Source: Ichthyenterobacterium magnum (lineage in GTDB: Bacteria > Bacteroidota > Bacteroidia > Flavobacteriales > Flavobacteriaceae). Taken from it: a DNA stretch of 64,000 nt. Shown piece by piece: positions 15,735 through 25,893 of the stretch (position 1 is the stretch's first letter; each line of letters opens with the position of its first letter). The stretch covers positions 1,054,474-1,118,473 of the forward strand of contig NZ_RAQJ01000001.1 of NCBI RefSeq assembly GCF_003610635.1, in the 5' to 3' direction. Below the pieces are notes generated by a model. It was given only the letters and a program-made list of their open reading frames with translations. It was not told where the DNA came from and did not search any database. Made by a program: the position numbers and the translations under genes.

Positions 15735-17491
15735 ATATTCTCAATTAAATTTATTAAACTTTTCACATCAATTTTTGCAATAGACTGTAGTTCGCCTACA
15801 CGACCTTGTTCAATGAATTTATCAGGAATTCCTAATACTTTTATGTTGTTTTTGTAATTGTGCTTTGAAGCAAATTCTAATATTTCGCTTCCAAATCCAC
15901 CTTTAATGGTGCCATCTTCTATAGTAAATATTGTAGTGTAAGACTTAAATATAGAATGTAGCAAGCTTTCATCTAAAGGCTTAACAAATCGCATATCGTA
16001 ATGCGCAACATCATTTGAGTTGCTACTGTTTTCTATAGCTTCAGTTACATTATTGGCAATAAAACCAATGCTCAATATTGCTAGTTTTGTGCCTGATTTT
16101 AGTTGAACACCAGATCCAATTTTAATTTTTGAAAACGGTTGTTTCCAGTCTATAGTAACACCTTTCCCTCTAGGATAACGAATAGCTATTGGTTGTTTTA
16201 AACCTAATTGTGCTGTATACATAATATCTCGTAATTCAATCTCATTTCTTGGAGAAAAAATGATGAGGTTTGGTATGCATCGTAAGTATGTTAAATCAAA
16301 AACGCCATGATGTGTTGCACCATCTTCACCTACTAAACCAGCACGATCTAAACAAAAAATAACCGGAAGGTTTTGTAGTGCAACATCATGTATAACTTGA
16401 TCGTAGGCACGTTGTAAAAAGGTTGAATAAATATTGCAAAACGGAATTAAACCCTGAGTTGCCATTCCTGCAGCTAAGGTTACTGCATGTTGTTCGGCAA
16501 TACCTACATCAAAAGCTCTATCCGGAATTTCTTCCATCATATATTTTAAAGAGCTTCCCGTTGGCATTGCTGGTGTTATACCTATTATATTTGAGTTTAG
16601 CTTAGCCAATTCAACAAGTGTATGTCCAAAAACATCTTGAAACTTAGGTGGCTGCCTATAGGCAGATTTGGCATAAATTTCTCCAGTCTTCGCGTCGAAT
16701 TTGCCTGGAGCATGATATTTAACTTGATTATCTTCAGCTTGTTTTAAGCCTTTTCCTTTGGTAGTTATTACATGTAAAAACTTTGGGCCTTTAACTGTTT
16801 TTAGTCGTTCTAATTCTGAAATAACTTTGTTTATATCATGACCGTCAATTGGTCCAGAATAATTAAAATTTAAAGCTTCAAAAATATTATCTTGTTTTTG
16901 AGTTCCTTTTTTTACATTAGTCAAGTATTGCTTTAAAGCTCCAACACTTGGGTCAATACCAATGGCATTATCGTTAAGTATTACTAATAGGTTGGCATCA
17001 GTAACGCCGGCGTGATTTAAGCCTTCAAAAGCCATTCCGCTAGCCATTGAAGCATCTCCAATAACGGCAATATGATGTTTATCATCACCTTTTAGTTGTG
17101 ACGCAATTGCCATACCTAAAGCTGCAGAAATTGAGGTTGATGAGTGTCCAACACCAAAGGCATCATATTCACTTTCATCTCGTTTTGGGAAACCGCTAAT
17201 ACCATTAAGCTGCCTATTGGTATGAAATATATCTTTTCGGCCTGTTATTATTTTGTGTCCATAAGCTTGATGACCAACATCCCAAATTAATAAATCTTCA
17301 GGTGTATTAAATACGTAATGTAGAGCAAGAGTTAATTCTACAACACCAAGACTTGCTCCTAAATGACCTTCTTTAGTTGCAACTATATTAATGATAAACT
17401 CGCGTAACTCTTTAGCGAGTTGAGGCAGTTCGTCAATTGGTAATTGACGTAATTCCTTAGGCGAATAAATACGATTTAATAGATTACTCAT
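15731..17491 (-). CDS. dxs: 1-deoxy-D-xylulose-5-phosphate synthase
   Basis: First enzyme of the MEP isoprenoid pathway: pyruvate plus glyceraldehyde 3-phosphate to DXP, thiamine diphosphate dependent. The 586 residues are a little shorter than the usual 620. The TPP-binding stretch runs from GDASMASG (145) to NDN (173); His43 stands in the conserved GHLGASLG, and the transketolase pyrimidine domain shows DRAGLVGEDGATHHGVFDL. The ATG at 17491 lies only 7 bases after a consensus -7 element, so the mRNA may be leaderless. Divergent from tadA. Confidence 0.96.
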   Translation of the reverse strand: MSNLLNRIYSPKELRQLPIDELPQLAKELREFIINIVATKEGHLGASLGVVELTLALHYVFNTPEDLLIWDVGHQAYGHKIITGRKDIFHTNRQLNGISGFPKRDESEYDAFGVGHSSTSISAALGMAIASQLKGDDKHHIAVIGDASMASGMAFEGLNHAGVTDANLLVILNDNAIGIDPSVGALKQYLTNVKKGTQKQDNIFEALNFNYSGPIDGHDINKVISELERLKTVKGPKFLHVITTKGKGLKQAEDNQVKYHAPGKFDAKTGEIYAKSAYRQPPKFQDVFGHTLVELAKLNSNIIGITPAMPTGSSLKYMMEEIPDRAFDVGIAEQHAVTLAAGMATQGLIPFCNIYSTFLQRAYDQVIHDVALQNLPVIFCLDRAGLVGEDGATHHGVFDLTYLRCIPNLIIFSPRNEIELRDIMYTAQLGLKQPIAIRYPRGKGVTIDWKQPFSKIKIGSGVQLKSGTKLAILSIGFIANNVTEAIENSSNSNDVAHYDMRFVKPLDESLLHSIFKSYTTIFTIEDGTIKGGFGSEILEFASKHNYKNNIKVLGIPDKFIEQGRVGELQSIAKIDVKSLINLIENI

Positions 17492-17498
17492 GTAATTA

Positions 17499-17528
17499 CA
17501 AATGTACTATTTGAAATGCCATAAACAA
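17499..17528 (-). promoter_or_regulatory. dxs promoter (near-leaderless)
   Basis: On the minus strand TTG (17528-17526), a 19-base spacer and TACATTTG (17506-17499). Transcription should start within about 3 bases of the dxs ATG at 17491. Confidence 0.65.
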
Positions 17529-17563
17529 CAAATATTAGCTGATGAAATTGTATTTTTACAATT

Positions 17564-18013
17564 ATGGAAAACCCTTTTGATGATACTTATTTTATGAAAA
17601 AAGCCTTGCAAGAGGCAGAAGAAGCTTTTGATAAAGGAGAAATTCCTGTTGGAGCTGTTATTGTTATTGATAATAGAATAATTGCAAGAGCACATAATTT
17701 AACCGAATTACTTAATGATGTAACAGCACATGCCGAAATGCAAGCCATTACTGCTGCTGCAAATTTTTTAGGCGGAAAGTACTTAGTAAATTGCACTCTA
17801 TATGTTACCTTAGAACCTTGTCAAATGTGTGCTGGTGCTTTGTATTGGAGTCAGATTTCTAAAATTGTTTATGGCGCAAGAGATGAAAAAAGGGGTTGCA
17901 TTGCTTTAAACACAAAGCTACATCCAAAAACAAAACTTGAAGGAGGCGTTTTAGCCGATGAAGCTTCAGATTTATTAAAACGCTTTTTTATTGAAAAGCG
18001 AAACTTAAATTGA
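17564..18013 (+). CDS. tadA: tRNA(Arg) adenosine-34 deaminase
   Basis: Converts A34 of tRNA-Arg(ACG) to inosine. The 149 residues contain the zinc deaminase signature: His56-Ala-Glu58 in TAHAEMQAI and P-C-x-x-C at 85-89 in LEPCQMCAGAL. The N-terminal MKKALQEAEEAFDKGEIPVGAVIV is typical of TadA rather than of cytosine deaminases. The ATG at 17564 gives the usual start about ten residues before the first helix. It is divergent from dxs and converges on the cold-shock gene. Confidence 0.95.
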   Translation: MENPFDDTYFMKKALQEAEEAFDKGEIPVGAVIVIDNRIIARAHNLTELLNDVTAHAEMQAITAAANFLGGKYLVNCTLYVTLEPCQMCAGALYWSQISKIVYGARDEKRGCIALNTKLHPKTKLEGGVLADEASDLLKRFFIEKRNLN

Positions 18014-18017
18014 TTAA

Positions 18018-18047
18018 ATAAAAAACGCTCAGCAATTGCTGAGCGTT
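18018..18047 (-). terminator. Terminator of the cold-shock gene
   Basis: A perfect 24-bp palindrome at 18024-18047 is followed on the minus strand by a T-rich run. It lies 10 bp after the tadA stop and may act on both strands, though the T run favours the cold-shock transcript. Confidence 0.85.
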
Positions 18048-18070
18048 GAAACTGTAATAAAGTATATCTC

Positions 18071-18262
18071 TTAGAGAACTTGCACATTAGCGGCAACTAA
18101 CCCTTTTCTTCCTTCTTCTTCTGTGTACTCTACATTATCGCCTTCACGTAATTCAACACCATTAAGGTTTGATACGTGTACGAAAATGTCTTTTCCTGTT
18201 TCGTCGTTGGTAATGAATCCAAATCCTTTTGAATCATTAAAAAATTTAACTGTTCCAGTCAT
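18071..18262 (-). CDS. Cold-shock domain protein
   Basis: A 63-residue single cold-shock domain. The two RNA-binding motifs are exact: GFGFIT (RNP1 region, about 13-18) and DIFVHVS (RNP2, about 25-31), with the start MTGTVKFFND. It binds single-stranded nucleic acid as an RNA chaperone. A consensus -7 element TACCTTTG is on the minus strand at 18299-18292, leaving a leader of about 30 bases, shorter than in E. coli cspA. Cannot be assigned to CspA, B or C on sequence alone. Confidence 0.95.
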   Translation of the reverse strand: MTGTVKFFNDSKGFGFITNDETGKDIFVHVSNLNGVELREGDNVEYTEEEGRKGLVAANVQVL

Positions 18263-18354
18263 TGTAATAATATATTATAAAAATTAAAGAGCAAAGGTAG
18301 TCTTTTAACTAATGCGGCGTGTTAATTAATTGTAATTTTTTAAAATATTGAAAA

Positions 18355-18615
18355 TCAGTACTTTTTGTCTTTTTGATTTTTCCTCATTTTATCTAGATTT
18401 TCTTTAGTAAGCATATAGTCTCTAAGGTTTTTATTTTTCCATCTGTGATAAGAAAATAATGGAAATACAATTAAAAATAAACCAACTACACCAAAACCAA
18501 TTAACTTTTGTGAGTAAGCGGTTTCTAAAAAGTAACCACATAAAATACTTCCAAGACATGCTAAAAAAACGATAAGGATTATATATTTCATTAGAGGAGA
18601 GTTATTGTCAAACAC
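18355..18615 (-). CDS. Small two-helix membrane protein
   Basis: An 86-residue protein with two membrane helices (about 9-28 and 36-54) and a long basic tail (KENLDKMRKNQKDKKY). It starts 10 bp after the ClC gene on the same strand and is probably co-transcribed with it, which decides the start at 18615 over an internal Met at residue 9. I do not recognise a characterised family; similar short proteins are common in Flavobacteriaceae. Confidence 0.75.
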   Translation of the reverse strand: MFDNNSPLMKYIILIVFLACLGSILCGYFLETAYSQKLIGFGVVGLFLIVFPLFSYHRWKNKNLRDYMLTKENLDKMRKNQKDKKY

Positions 18616-18625
18616 TTGTTATAGT

Positions 18626-20404
18626 TTAAGTTGTAAAGTTAATTAATTCACGCCTGTAAGCCGTAAGTAATTTAGATTTTGAAACAAAACCATGGTAAGT
18701 TCCGTTTTTGATAACTGGTAGATTCCAAGCACCAGAATCTTGAAATTTTTTCATTACTTTTTGCATAGAATCTTTTTCATAATCAATACAATCTGGAGGA
18801 TTTTGCATAAAGGTTTCTACAGAAGTTGTTTGGTAAAGTGTTTGGTCAAACATTACATTTCTAATATCATCTAAAAGAATGATACCAACTAAACGGTTTA
18901 ACTCATCAACAACGGGAAATAAATTTCGACTAGATTTTGCGACTCCTTGATGCAGCATTTCACCAAGGGACATTTCTGTATTAAGAATAGTAAAGTTTTT
19001 TTCTATAACACTATCCAGTTTCATAAGTGTAAGTACGCTTTTATCTTTATCATGAGTTAACAGTGCGCCTTTCTCGGCAAGTTCTTTGGTGTAAATTGTA
19101 TGTTCAACAGCATTTTTTGTAATAATAAAAGACATAGAAACTGTAATCATTAACGGAACAAAAAGCTCATAACCACCAGTAATTTCTGCAATTAAAAATA
19201 TGGCTGTTAAAGGTGCGTGTAACACACCCGCAATTAAACCTGCCATGCCAATAAGCGTGAAATTTGCTTCAGAAACTTGAAAACCAAAACCTAAATTATT
19301 TATAACCTTTGCTACAACGTTACCTAGAGAACTTCCCATAACCATGGTTGGGATTATAATTCCGCCAGCGCCACCAGCAGCAAAAGTGGTAGTCATGGCG
19401 ACAGCTTTAAAAATGGTAATACCTATAAGTAAAGCGATAACAATCCAAATGTTATCTAGATAATTATCAAAAGGTGTTTTTCCTAATGCATGTAAATGAT
19501 TACCATCTAATAGATCATTTATAAAACCAAAACCTTCACCATATAATGGCGGAATAAAATAAAGCATAATACCAATAGCTAATCCACCAACAATTAATTT
19601 TTGACCATTCGTTTTAAAACGTTCAAAAAAGGCATAGACTGCAAAATAAATTTTTGAAAAATAGATGGATGCAATTCCGGTTCCAATTCCTAAAATGATA
19701 TAAAACAAAGTGTCTTTTATTGTAAACTTATCTGAAACATTAAAATTAAAAAGCACACCATCATCTACAAAAAAGTATGATGTTAGTATAGATGAAACGG
19801 AAGCAATTAAAAGCGGAAGTAATGATGCAAATGTTAAGTCTAAACTAAATACTTCTATAGCAAAAATAATGGCAGCTATTGGTGATTGAAATATGGATGC
19901 AATAGCACCAGCTGCAGCACAACCAATGAGTAAGGTTCTTGTTTTTCTGTCTATATGAAATAATTGCCCAATATTAGAACTAACAGCAGATGCAGAAGCA
20001 ATAGCAGGACCTAATAATCCAACCGAACCTCCAAAACCAACCGTTAAAGGTGCTGTGATAAGAGGTAAGTATATTTTACTACTTTTAATTAAGCCATTAT
20101 TTTTAGATAGTGAAAATAAAATTGATGGAATGGCGTGCTCTATAGGTTTTTTAGAAATATACTTGGCAAATAAGTAAACAAACCATATCCCTAAAATTGG
20201 CAGTATAAAATAAATGTTATTTTGAGTTAGGATAATGCTCTTTTCTAAAAACCACTGAATAAAATAGGTAATGTTTTTTATTGTTACAGAAATCAACCCA
20301 GCTAATAACCCAATTAGCACACTTAATAAAAGCACAAAGTTTTTTTGAGAGACGTATTTATATCTCAAAATGTGTAAACGTTTAATAAATGATTGTTTTG
20401 GCAT
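18626..20404 (-). CDS. ClC-family chloride channel or transporter with CBS domains
   Basis: A 592-residue membrane protein: a ClC core of about 430 residues and a pair of CBS domains at about 450-592 (MLHQGVAKSSRNLFPVVDELNRLVGIILLDDI and a second unit). The anion-path signature is GGSVGLLGP at 125-133; in E. coli ClC the matching GREGP carries the gating glutamate, here the position is Leu. That would suggest altered gating or channel-like behaviour (inference). The later AGGIIIPTMVMGSSLG matches the C-terminal selectivity loop. The CBS pair may sense a nucleotide. It follows aspS after a terminator and is followed by a small membrane protein gene. Confidence 0.9.
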   Translation of the reverse strand: MPKQSFIKRLHILRYKYVSQKNFVLLLSVLIGLLAGLISVTIKNITYFIQWFLEKSIILTQNNIYFILPILGIWFVYLFAKYISKKPIEHAIPSILFSLSKNNGLIKSSKIYLPLITAPLTVGFGGSVGLLGPAIASASAVSSNIGQLFHIDRKTRTLLIGCAAAGAIASIFQSPIAAIIFAIEVFSLDLTFASLLPLLIASVSSILTSYFFVDDGVLFNFNVSDKFTIKDTLFYIILGIGTGIASIYFSKIYFAVYAFFERFKTNGQKLIVGGLAIGIMLYFIPPLYGEGFGFINDLLDGNHLHALGKTPFDNYLDNIWIVIALLIGITIFKAVAMTTTFAAGGAGGIIIPTMVMGSSLGNVVAKVINNLGFGFQVSEANFTLIGMAGLIAGVLHAPLTAIFLIAEITGGYELFVPLMITVSMSFIITKNAVEHTIYTKELAEKGALLTHDKDKSVLTLMKLDSVIEKNFTILNTEMSLGEMLHQGVAKSSRNLFPVVDELNRLVGIILLDDIRNVMFDQTLYQTTSVETFMQNPPDCIDYEKDSMQKVMKKFQDSGAWNLPVIKNGTYHGFVSKSKLLTAYRRELINFTT

Positions 20405-20417
20405 TAGTTAAAACTAA

Positions 20418-20444
20418 TAAAAAAATCCTGCATAGAGCAGGATT
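20418..20444 (-). terminator. aspS terminator
   Basis: AATCCTGC (20424-20431) and GCAGGATT (20437-20444) form the stem; on the minus strand a T run follows. It separates aspS from the ClC gene. Confidence 0.88.
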
Positions 20445-20450
20445 ATAGTT

Positions 20451-22205
20451 TTATGATTTTAAATTAAGTTTTAAACTGAGCTCTGTTAATTGCTCATCAT
20501 CAATTGGAGCAGGCGCATCAATCATGACATCACGTCCAGAATTGTTTTTTGGAAAAGCAATAAAATCTCTAATGGTTTCTTGTCCGCCTAAAATAGCAAC
20601 CAATCGATCTAAACCAAAGGCAAGACCACCATGAGGAGGCGCGCCATACTCAAAAGCGTCCATTAAAAAGCCAAATTGAGCTTTAGCTTCTTCTTCTGTA
20701 AAGCCTAAATGCTTAAACATAATAGCTTGAGTTGCTTTATCGTGAATACGAATAGAACCACCACCAATTTCATTTCCGTTTAAAACTAAATCGTAAGCAT
20801 TAGCTTTTACTGCACCGGGATTAGAATCTAATAATTCTAACTGACCAGGTTTTGGAGATGTAAATGGATGGTGCATAGCATGATAATGACCAGTTTCTTC
20901 ATCTAGTTCTAGTAATGGGAAATCCATAACCCAAAGCGGAGCAAATACTTTAGGATCTCTCAAACCTAAACGCTCTGCTAATTCCATTCGTAAAGCACTT
21001 AATTGTGCTCTAACTTTAGATGCATCTCCAGAAAGTACGCAAACTAAATCGCCAGCTTTTGCACCTGTAACTTCTGCCCATTTTGCTAAATCGTCTTGGT
21101 CGTAAAACTTATCTACTGAAGATTTAAAACTTCCGTCATCATTACAGCGCGAGTACACCATGCCTTGAGCTCCAACTTGTGGGCGCTTGACCCAATCAAT
21201 AAGTTTATCAATTTCTTTTCTTGTATATTTATTTCCGCCAGGAACAGCAATACCAACGACTAATTCTGCAGAATTAAATACGTTGAATTCTTTGTGTTGC
21301 GCTACGGCGTTTAATTCTCCAAACTCCATTCCAAATCTAATATCTGGTTTGTCGTTTCCGTATAAACGCATAGCATCATCATATTGAATTCTTGGAAATT
21401 TATCTATTTCAACACCATTTACTTCTTTAAGTAAATGACGCGTTAAACCTTCAAAAACATTTAATATATCTTCTTGCTCGATAAACGCCATTTCACAATC
21501 TATTTGTGTGAATTCTGGTTGTCTATCTGCACGTAAATCTTCATCTCTAAAACATTTTACAATCTGAAAATATTTGTCCATGCCACCAACCATAAGCAAT
21601 TGCTTAAAGGTTTGTGGCGATTGCGGTAAGGCGTAAAACTGACCTTCGTTCATTCTGCTAGGTACAACAAAATCACGTGCACCTTCTGGTGTAGATTTTA
21701 TTAAGTAAGGTGTTTCAACTTCTATAAAATCATTTTTAGATAAATAGTTTCTTACTTCTTGAGTTACTTTAGCTCTAAAAATTAGATTGTCTTTAACTGG
21801 GTTACGACGAATATCAAGGTAACGATATTTCATGCGCAATTCTTCACCACCATCTGTATCATCTTCAATAGTAAAAGGAGGTGTGATTGCTTCATTTAAA
21901 ACTGTTAATTCTGAAACTAGTAACTCTATATCACCAGTTGGCATATTTGGATTTTTAGACGCACGTTCAATAACGATTCCTTTAACTTGTACAACAAATT
22001 CGCGACCAAGTTGTTGTGCTTGCTCCATCATTGATTTTGATGTACGTTCTTCATCAAAAACAAGTTGTGTAATACCATAGCGATCTCTTAAATCTACCCA
22101 AACAATAAATCCTTTATCGCGAGATTTTTGTACCCAACCTGATAAAGTTACTTCTGTATTGATATGCGATGCTCTTAATTCACCGCAATTATGACTTCTG
22201 TACAT
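20451..22205 (-). CDS. aspS: Aspartyl-tRNA synthetase
   Basis: Charges tRNA-Asp; class II synthetase. The 584 residues match the bacterial-type enzyme, with an N-terminal OB fold ([26 protein letters not shown]), motif 2 ([22 protein letters not shown]), the bacterial insertion domain, and motif 3 ([15 protein letters not shown]). No sign of a separate archaeal-type discriminating form. The tRNA-Asn gene in the window and the absence of gatCAB here leave open whether it also charges tRNA-Asn. Confidence 0.97.
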   Translation of the reverse strand: MYRSHNCGELRASHINTEVTLSGWVQKSRDKGFIVWVDLRDRYGITQLVFDEERTSKSMMEQAQQLGREFVVQVKGIVIERASKNPNMPTGDIELLVSELTVLNEAITPPFTIEDDTDGGEELRMKYRYLDIRRNPVKDNLIFRAKVTQEVRNYLSKNDFIEVETPYLIKSTPEGARDFVVPSRMNEGQFYALPQSPQTFKQLLMVGGMDKYFQIVKCFRDEDLRADRQPEFTQIDCEMAFIEQEDILNVFEGLTRHLLKEVNGVEIDKFPRIQYDDAMRLYGNDKPDIRFGMEFGELNAVAQHKEFNVFNSAELVVGIAVPGGNKYTRKEIDKLIDWVKRPQVGAQGMVYSRCNDDGSFKSSVDKFYDQDDLAKWAEVTGAKAGDLVCVLSGDASKVRAQLSALRMELAERLGLRDPKVFAPLWVMDFPLLELDEETGHYHAMHHPFTSPKPGQLELLDSNPGAVKANAYDLVLNGNEIGGGSIRIHDKATQAIMFKHLGFTEEEAKAQFGFLMDAFEYGAPPHGGLAFGLDRLVAILGGQETIRDFIAFPKNNSGRDVMIDAPAPIDDEQLTELSLKLNLKS

Positions 22206-22256
22206 ATTCTAAATTTAGAGTTGCAAATTTAGTGAAGTTAAATGATTATAAAAATG

Positions 22257-22284
22257 AAAAGCCACAACAATTGTTGTGGCTTTT
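22257..22284. terminator. Terminator of the efflux operon
   Basis: A perfect 28-bp palindrome (AAAAGCCACAACAA followed by its reverse complement) between the RND permease gene and aspS. On the minus strand it ends in T4 and further T-rich sequence. Confidence 0.88.
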
Positions 22285-22389
22285 CTCGCTATTAATCAAC
22301 CCTTTTTAATTCCCTAAAGGGTTCTCATAAAACAACTTCAAAAAAGAAGCTGAGTCTTAATTAGAAATTAATCTAATCGTTTATCCATA

Positions 22390-25300
22390 TTAAATACTTC
22401 TTGAGGGATTTACTTCTTTTGTATTAGAAACTCGGTCTTTGTATAGCCACATTTTAAATTTAGTAACTAAATAGAATAGAATTGGCACAACAATTAGTGT
22501 TAAGAATGTTGCTATTAATAAACCGTAAATAACGGTCCATGCTAGTGGTCCCCAAAAAATAACATTATCTCCTCCCATATATATATGAGGATTGAACTCA
22601 CTAAATAGAGTAAAGAAGTTTATGTTTAATCCTGTTGCTAAAGGGATCAGTCCTAAAATGGTTGTAATTGCAGTTAACAAAACAGGTCGTAAACGCGCTT
22701 TTCCTCCTTTTATAATGGCATCTAATAAATCTTCATTAGCTAAATAAGTTTTTTCATCTAAATCATGTTCTACTTTTTTTCTATCAATAAGTAATTGCGT
22801 GTAATCTAATAATACTACACCATTATTAACAACAATACCAGCCAGTGAGATAATCCCCATCATAGTCATCATGATAACAAACGAACTACCAGTTGCTACA
22901 ATACCACCAAATACACCTATTAAACTCAAGAAAATAGCCAGCATAATAATTCCTGGTTTTGAAACAGAATTAAATTGGAATATTAAAATGAAGAAAATTA
23001 AACCTAAACCTGTAAAGAAAGCTCCCATTAAAAAAGCCATCTGTTTATTTTGTTCTTCAATCTGACCTGTATAATCAATTTTAACTGTGTCAGGTTTTTC
23101 GGTAAAAGATTGCATCTCATTTTGTATCTGTGATACAATAACTCCAGCATCTGTAAAACCTGGTGCTAATGCAGAGTACAGCGTTACTACACGTTTTACA
23201 TCTTTATGTTTTATAGCACTAAACCCCGAGTTATTGTTGTGTTTAGCAACTGCAGAAACAGGGATTTCTTTTATTTGGCCAGAAGCCATATCTCTAAATG
23301 TGATTTTCTGATTAAAAATAGCACTGGTGTTGTATCTGTTTTCTTCATTAAAACGTACATAAATATCATAATCTTCACCATCTTCTTTATAAATGCCTGC
23401 TTTTGCTCCAAAGATAGCGTTGCGTAATTGCTGCCCTACTTGTCCTGCATTAACACCTAATTCTCCAGATTTTTTTCTATCAACTAACACTTGCATTGTG
23501 GGCTTGGATTTGTTGACGTCAATTTTTAACTCATCTATACCTTGAATGTTTTTGGAGTTGATAAAATCGCGCATACTTTCAGCAGTTGCGATTAACTCAG
23601 AATAGTTATTCCCTTCTAATTCTACGTTAATTGGGTAACCAGCTGGCGGACCAACAGCATCTTTTTCTACAGAAATAGCTACACCTGGATAAATGTCTTT
23701 AAGTGACTCTTGTACTTTTTTAAGTAGCTCTTGACTATCTGCACCTTCTCTAAATTTATATTCACGCATGGTTGCAGTAATCTTTCCTCTATGTGGCATT
23801 TCTGCAGCAGAACCACCATCTGTTTGGGGGTTTCCTGCGCCTTCACCAACTTGGGATACAGCACTTTCTGTTAAAAAGTTAAACTCTCCATGTTTATAAG
23901 CTTCTTGATTTATGATATCGTAAAAACGTGTTTCAATTTCTTTAGTAATAGCGTTTGTTTTTTTAATATCTGTTCCTTCAGGATACTCAATGTATGCAAT
24001 AATTTGATTAGGTGTATTGTCTGGAAAAAACTCCACTTTTGTTCTTTGGCTTCCTACTGAAGCACCAAAACCAATAAAAGCAATAAATAATAAAACAAAA
24101 GTTCCAATGGTAATAAATATTGGCTTTCTACCTCCTAAAGCTGCTCGTAGTGTTTTTTCATAAAAACGCTCCCAACGTGGTAAGATTTTGTTTTGAAAAC
24201 CATTAGCCCATTTTCTCAACCATAATCTATAAATCCAAAGCATGATTGCTGTAAAAACCATTAATGTTCCTAAACCTTTATATGCACCACCAAAAATGAA
24301 AATTAGCACACCAATAATTGCAACAATTATAGATGTTTTAATAATTTGTTTTAACGGCATATTTTTATCTTCAGTTGTCATAAACTGCGATACTAATACA
24401 GAGTTAAAGAAGATAGCAACAAATAAAGAAGACCCTAAAACTACTGATAATGTAATTGGGAAATAAATCATGAATTGCCCCATCATTCCAGGCCATAACC
24501 CTAAAGGAACAAAAGCTGCCACTGTAGTTGCTGTTGATATAATAATAGGAAAGGCAATTTCTCCAATTCCTTTTTTAGCAGCCTCAATACGGCTCATGCC
24601 TTCATCATCCATTAATCGATACACATTTTCAACCACTACAATACCATTATCTACAAGCATACCTAGACCCATAATTAGCCCAAACAAAATCATGGTATTC
24701 ATGGTATAGCCTAACATGTTTAATATCATAAGAGACATAAACATGGACATTGGTATGGCAAACCCAACAAATAAGGCGTTTTTAAAGCCTAAAAAGAACA
24801 TTAAAACGGTTACTACGAGTATAATCCCAAAGATGATGTTGTTTACCAAATCGTCTACTTGCCCAATGGTTTTTGAAGACTGGTCGTTAGAAATGGTAAC
24901 TTTTAAATCTTGAGGGAAAACATTTTCGATAGCGTTATCTACAATAACTTGAATTTGGTCTGCTGCAGCGACCATGTTTTTTCCAGAACGTTTTTTTACA
25001 TCTAGCATCACCACTGGTGCCCCAAACTCTCTAGCGTAAGTGGTTTTGTCTTCGTCTTTAAAGGTTACTGTTGCAATATCTTTTAAATAAATAGGGTTAT
25101 TGTTTTCAGATTTTACAACAAAACTTTCTAATTCATTTGGCGTATCAATTTCTCCTATAACACGAATGGTACGGCGTTGCCCGCTTGTAATTAAATTACC
25201 GGCAGACATGGTCATGTTTTCTTTGCTAATGGTATTGATGACATCATCAAAACTCACTTGAGCTGCCATCATTTTATAAATATCGACTGCAACTTCTACT

Positions 25301-25893
25301 TCTTTTTCTTGAGCACCACGAATATCAACTTGCTTTATTTCCTGTAAGCTTTCAATTTCATCTTCAAGATATTCACCATATTCTTTTAACTTGTCTACTG
25401 GGTAATCTCCAGAGATATTAATATTGAGAATTGGGATTTCTTCAGACATACTCAAATCAAACACATTTGGTTCTACTTTTGCATTGTTGAATGTTGGCCA
25501 ATCTTCACTTGAAGTTTCAGAGTCTACCTCGTCTTTTACTTTTTGTTTTGCAGCTTCAACAGAAATGTGTTCATCAAACTCTACAATTACGATGGAATAA
25601 TCTTCTTGTGACGTTGAGGTGATTTCTACAACATTACTTACCGTTTTTAAGCGATCTTCAATAGGATCGGTAATTAGTTTCTCAATGTCTTCTGCTGTAT
25701 TTCCTGGATAGACAGAGCTAATATAAATTTTGGTTTCTTTTATTTCTGGAAAGTTTTCTCTAGGCATACTAAAATATGCTGAGGTACCAAGAAATAATAG
25801 CAGGGCAATTAAAACATACATTGTTGTTTTATTGTTGATTGCCCATGATGATAATCCAAACTCCTTATTTACTTTTTTATTTTTATCAGTCAT
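22390..25893 (-). CDS. RND efflux permease (AcrB-like family)
   Basis: A 1167-residue inner-membrane pump, probably proton driven, exporting drugs or other small molecules. It has the twin RND repeats: TM1 near 18-38, a periplasmic porter region, TM2-6 at about 340-500 with LVDNGIVVVENVYRLMDDEG (the TM4 proton-relay helix, with one Asp where AcrB has two), and the second half ending in the TM10-12 block with SLAGIVVNNGVVLLDY. It is about 120 residues longer than AcrB because of a loop around 500-580. It is the last gene of the TetR-TolC-adaptor-permease unit, but separated from the adaptor by an inserted four-helix-bundle cassette that ends directly before this ATG. Confidence 0.93.
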   Translation of the reverse strand: MTDKNKKVNKEFGLSSWAINNKTTMYVLIALLLFLGTSAYFSMPRENFPEIKETKIYISSVYPGNTAEDIEKLITDPIEDRLKTVSNVVEITSTSQEDYSIVIVEFDEHISVEAAKQKVKDEVDSETSSEDWPTFNNAKVEPNVFDLSMSEEIPILNINISGDYPVDKLKEYGEYLEDEIESLQEIKQVDIRGAQEKEVEVAVDIYKMMAAQVSFDDVINTISKENMTMSAGNLITSGQRRTIRVIGEIDTPNELESFVVKSENNNPIYLKDIATVTFKDEDKTTYAREFGAPVVMLDVKKRSGKNMVAAADQIQVIVDNAIENVFPQDLKVTISNDQSSKTIGQVDDLVNNIIFGIILVVTVLMFFLGFKNALFVGFAIPMSMFMSLMILNMLGYTMNTMILFGLIMGLGMLVDNGIVVVENVYRLMDDEGMSRIEAAKKGIGEIAFPIIISTATTVAAFVPLGLWPGMMGQFMIYFPITLSVVLGSSLFVAIFFNSVLVSQFMTTEDKNMPLKQIIKTSIIVAIIGVLIFIFGGAYKGLGTLMVFTAIMLWIYRLWLRKWANGFQNKILPRWERFYEKTLRAALGGRKPIFITIGTFVLLFIAFIGFGASVGSQRTKVEFFPDNTPNQIIAYIEYPEGTDIKKTNAITKEIETRFYDIINQEAYKHGEFNFLTESAVSQVGEGAGNPQTDGGSAAEMPHRGKITATMREYKFREGADSQELLKKVQESLKDIYPGVAISVEKDAVGPPAGYPINVELEGNNYSELIATAESMRDFINSKNIQGIDELKIDVNKSKPTMQVLVDRKKSGELGVNAGQVGQQLRNAIFGAKAGIYKEDGEDYDIYVRFNEENRYNTSAIFNQKITFRDMASGQIKEIPVSAVAKHNNNSGFSAIKHKDVKRVVTLYSALAPGFTDAGVIVSQIQNEMQSFTEKPDTVKIDYTGQIEEQNKQMAFLMGAFFTGLGLIFFILIFQFNSVSKPGIIMLAIFLSLIGVFGGIVATGSSFVIMMTMMGIISLAGIVVNNGVVLLDYTQLLIDRKKVEHDLDEKTYLANEDLLDAIIKGGKARLRPVLLTAITTILGLIPLATGLNINFFTLFSEFNPHIYMGGDNVIFWGPLAWTVIYGLLIATFLTLIVVPILFYLVTKFKMWLYKDRVSNTKEVNPSRSI

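Noticed and set aside
22298-22323. AACCCTT/AAGGGTT hairpin behind the RND gene
   Set aside because: Weak stem with a long loop; the perfect palindrome at 22257-22284 explains termination.
24242-24913. Antisense ORFs of 65-79 codons opposite the RND permease gene
   Set aside because: Shadow frames of a well-supported gene with no promoter, signal or family resemblance; the same holds for the other antisense frames across the window.
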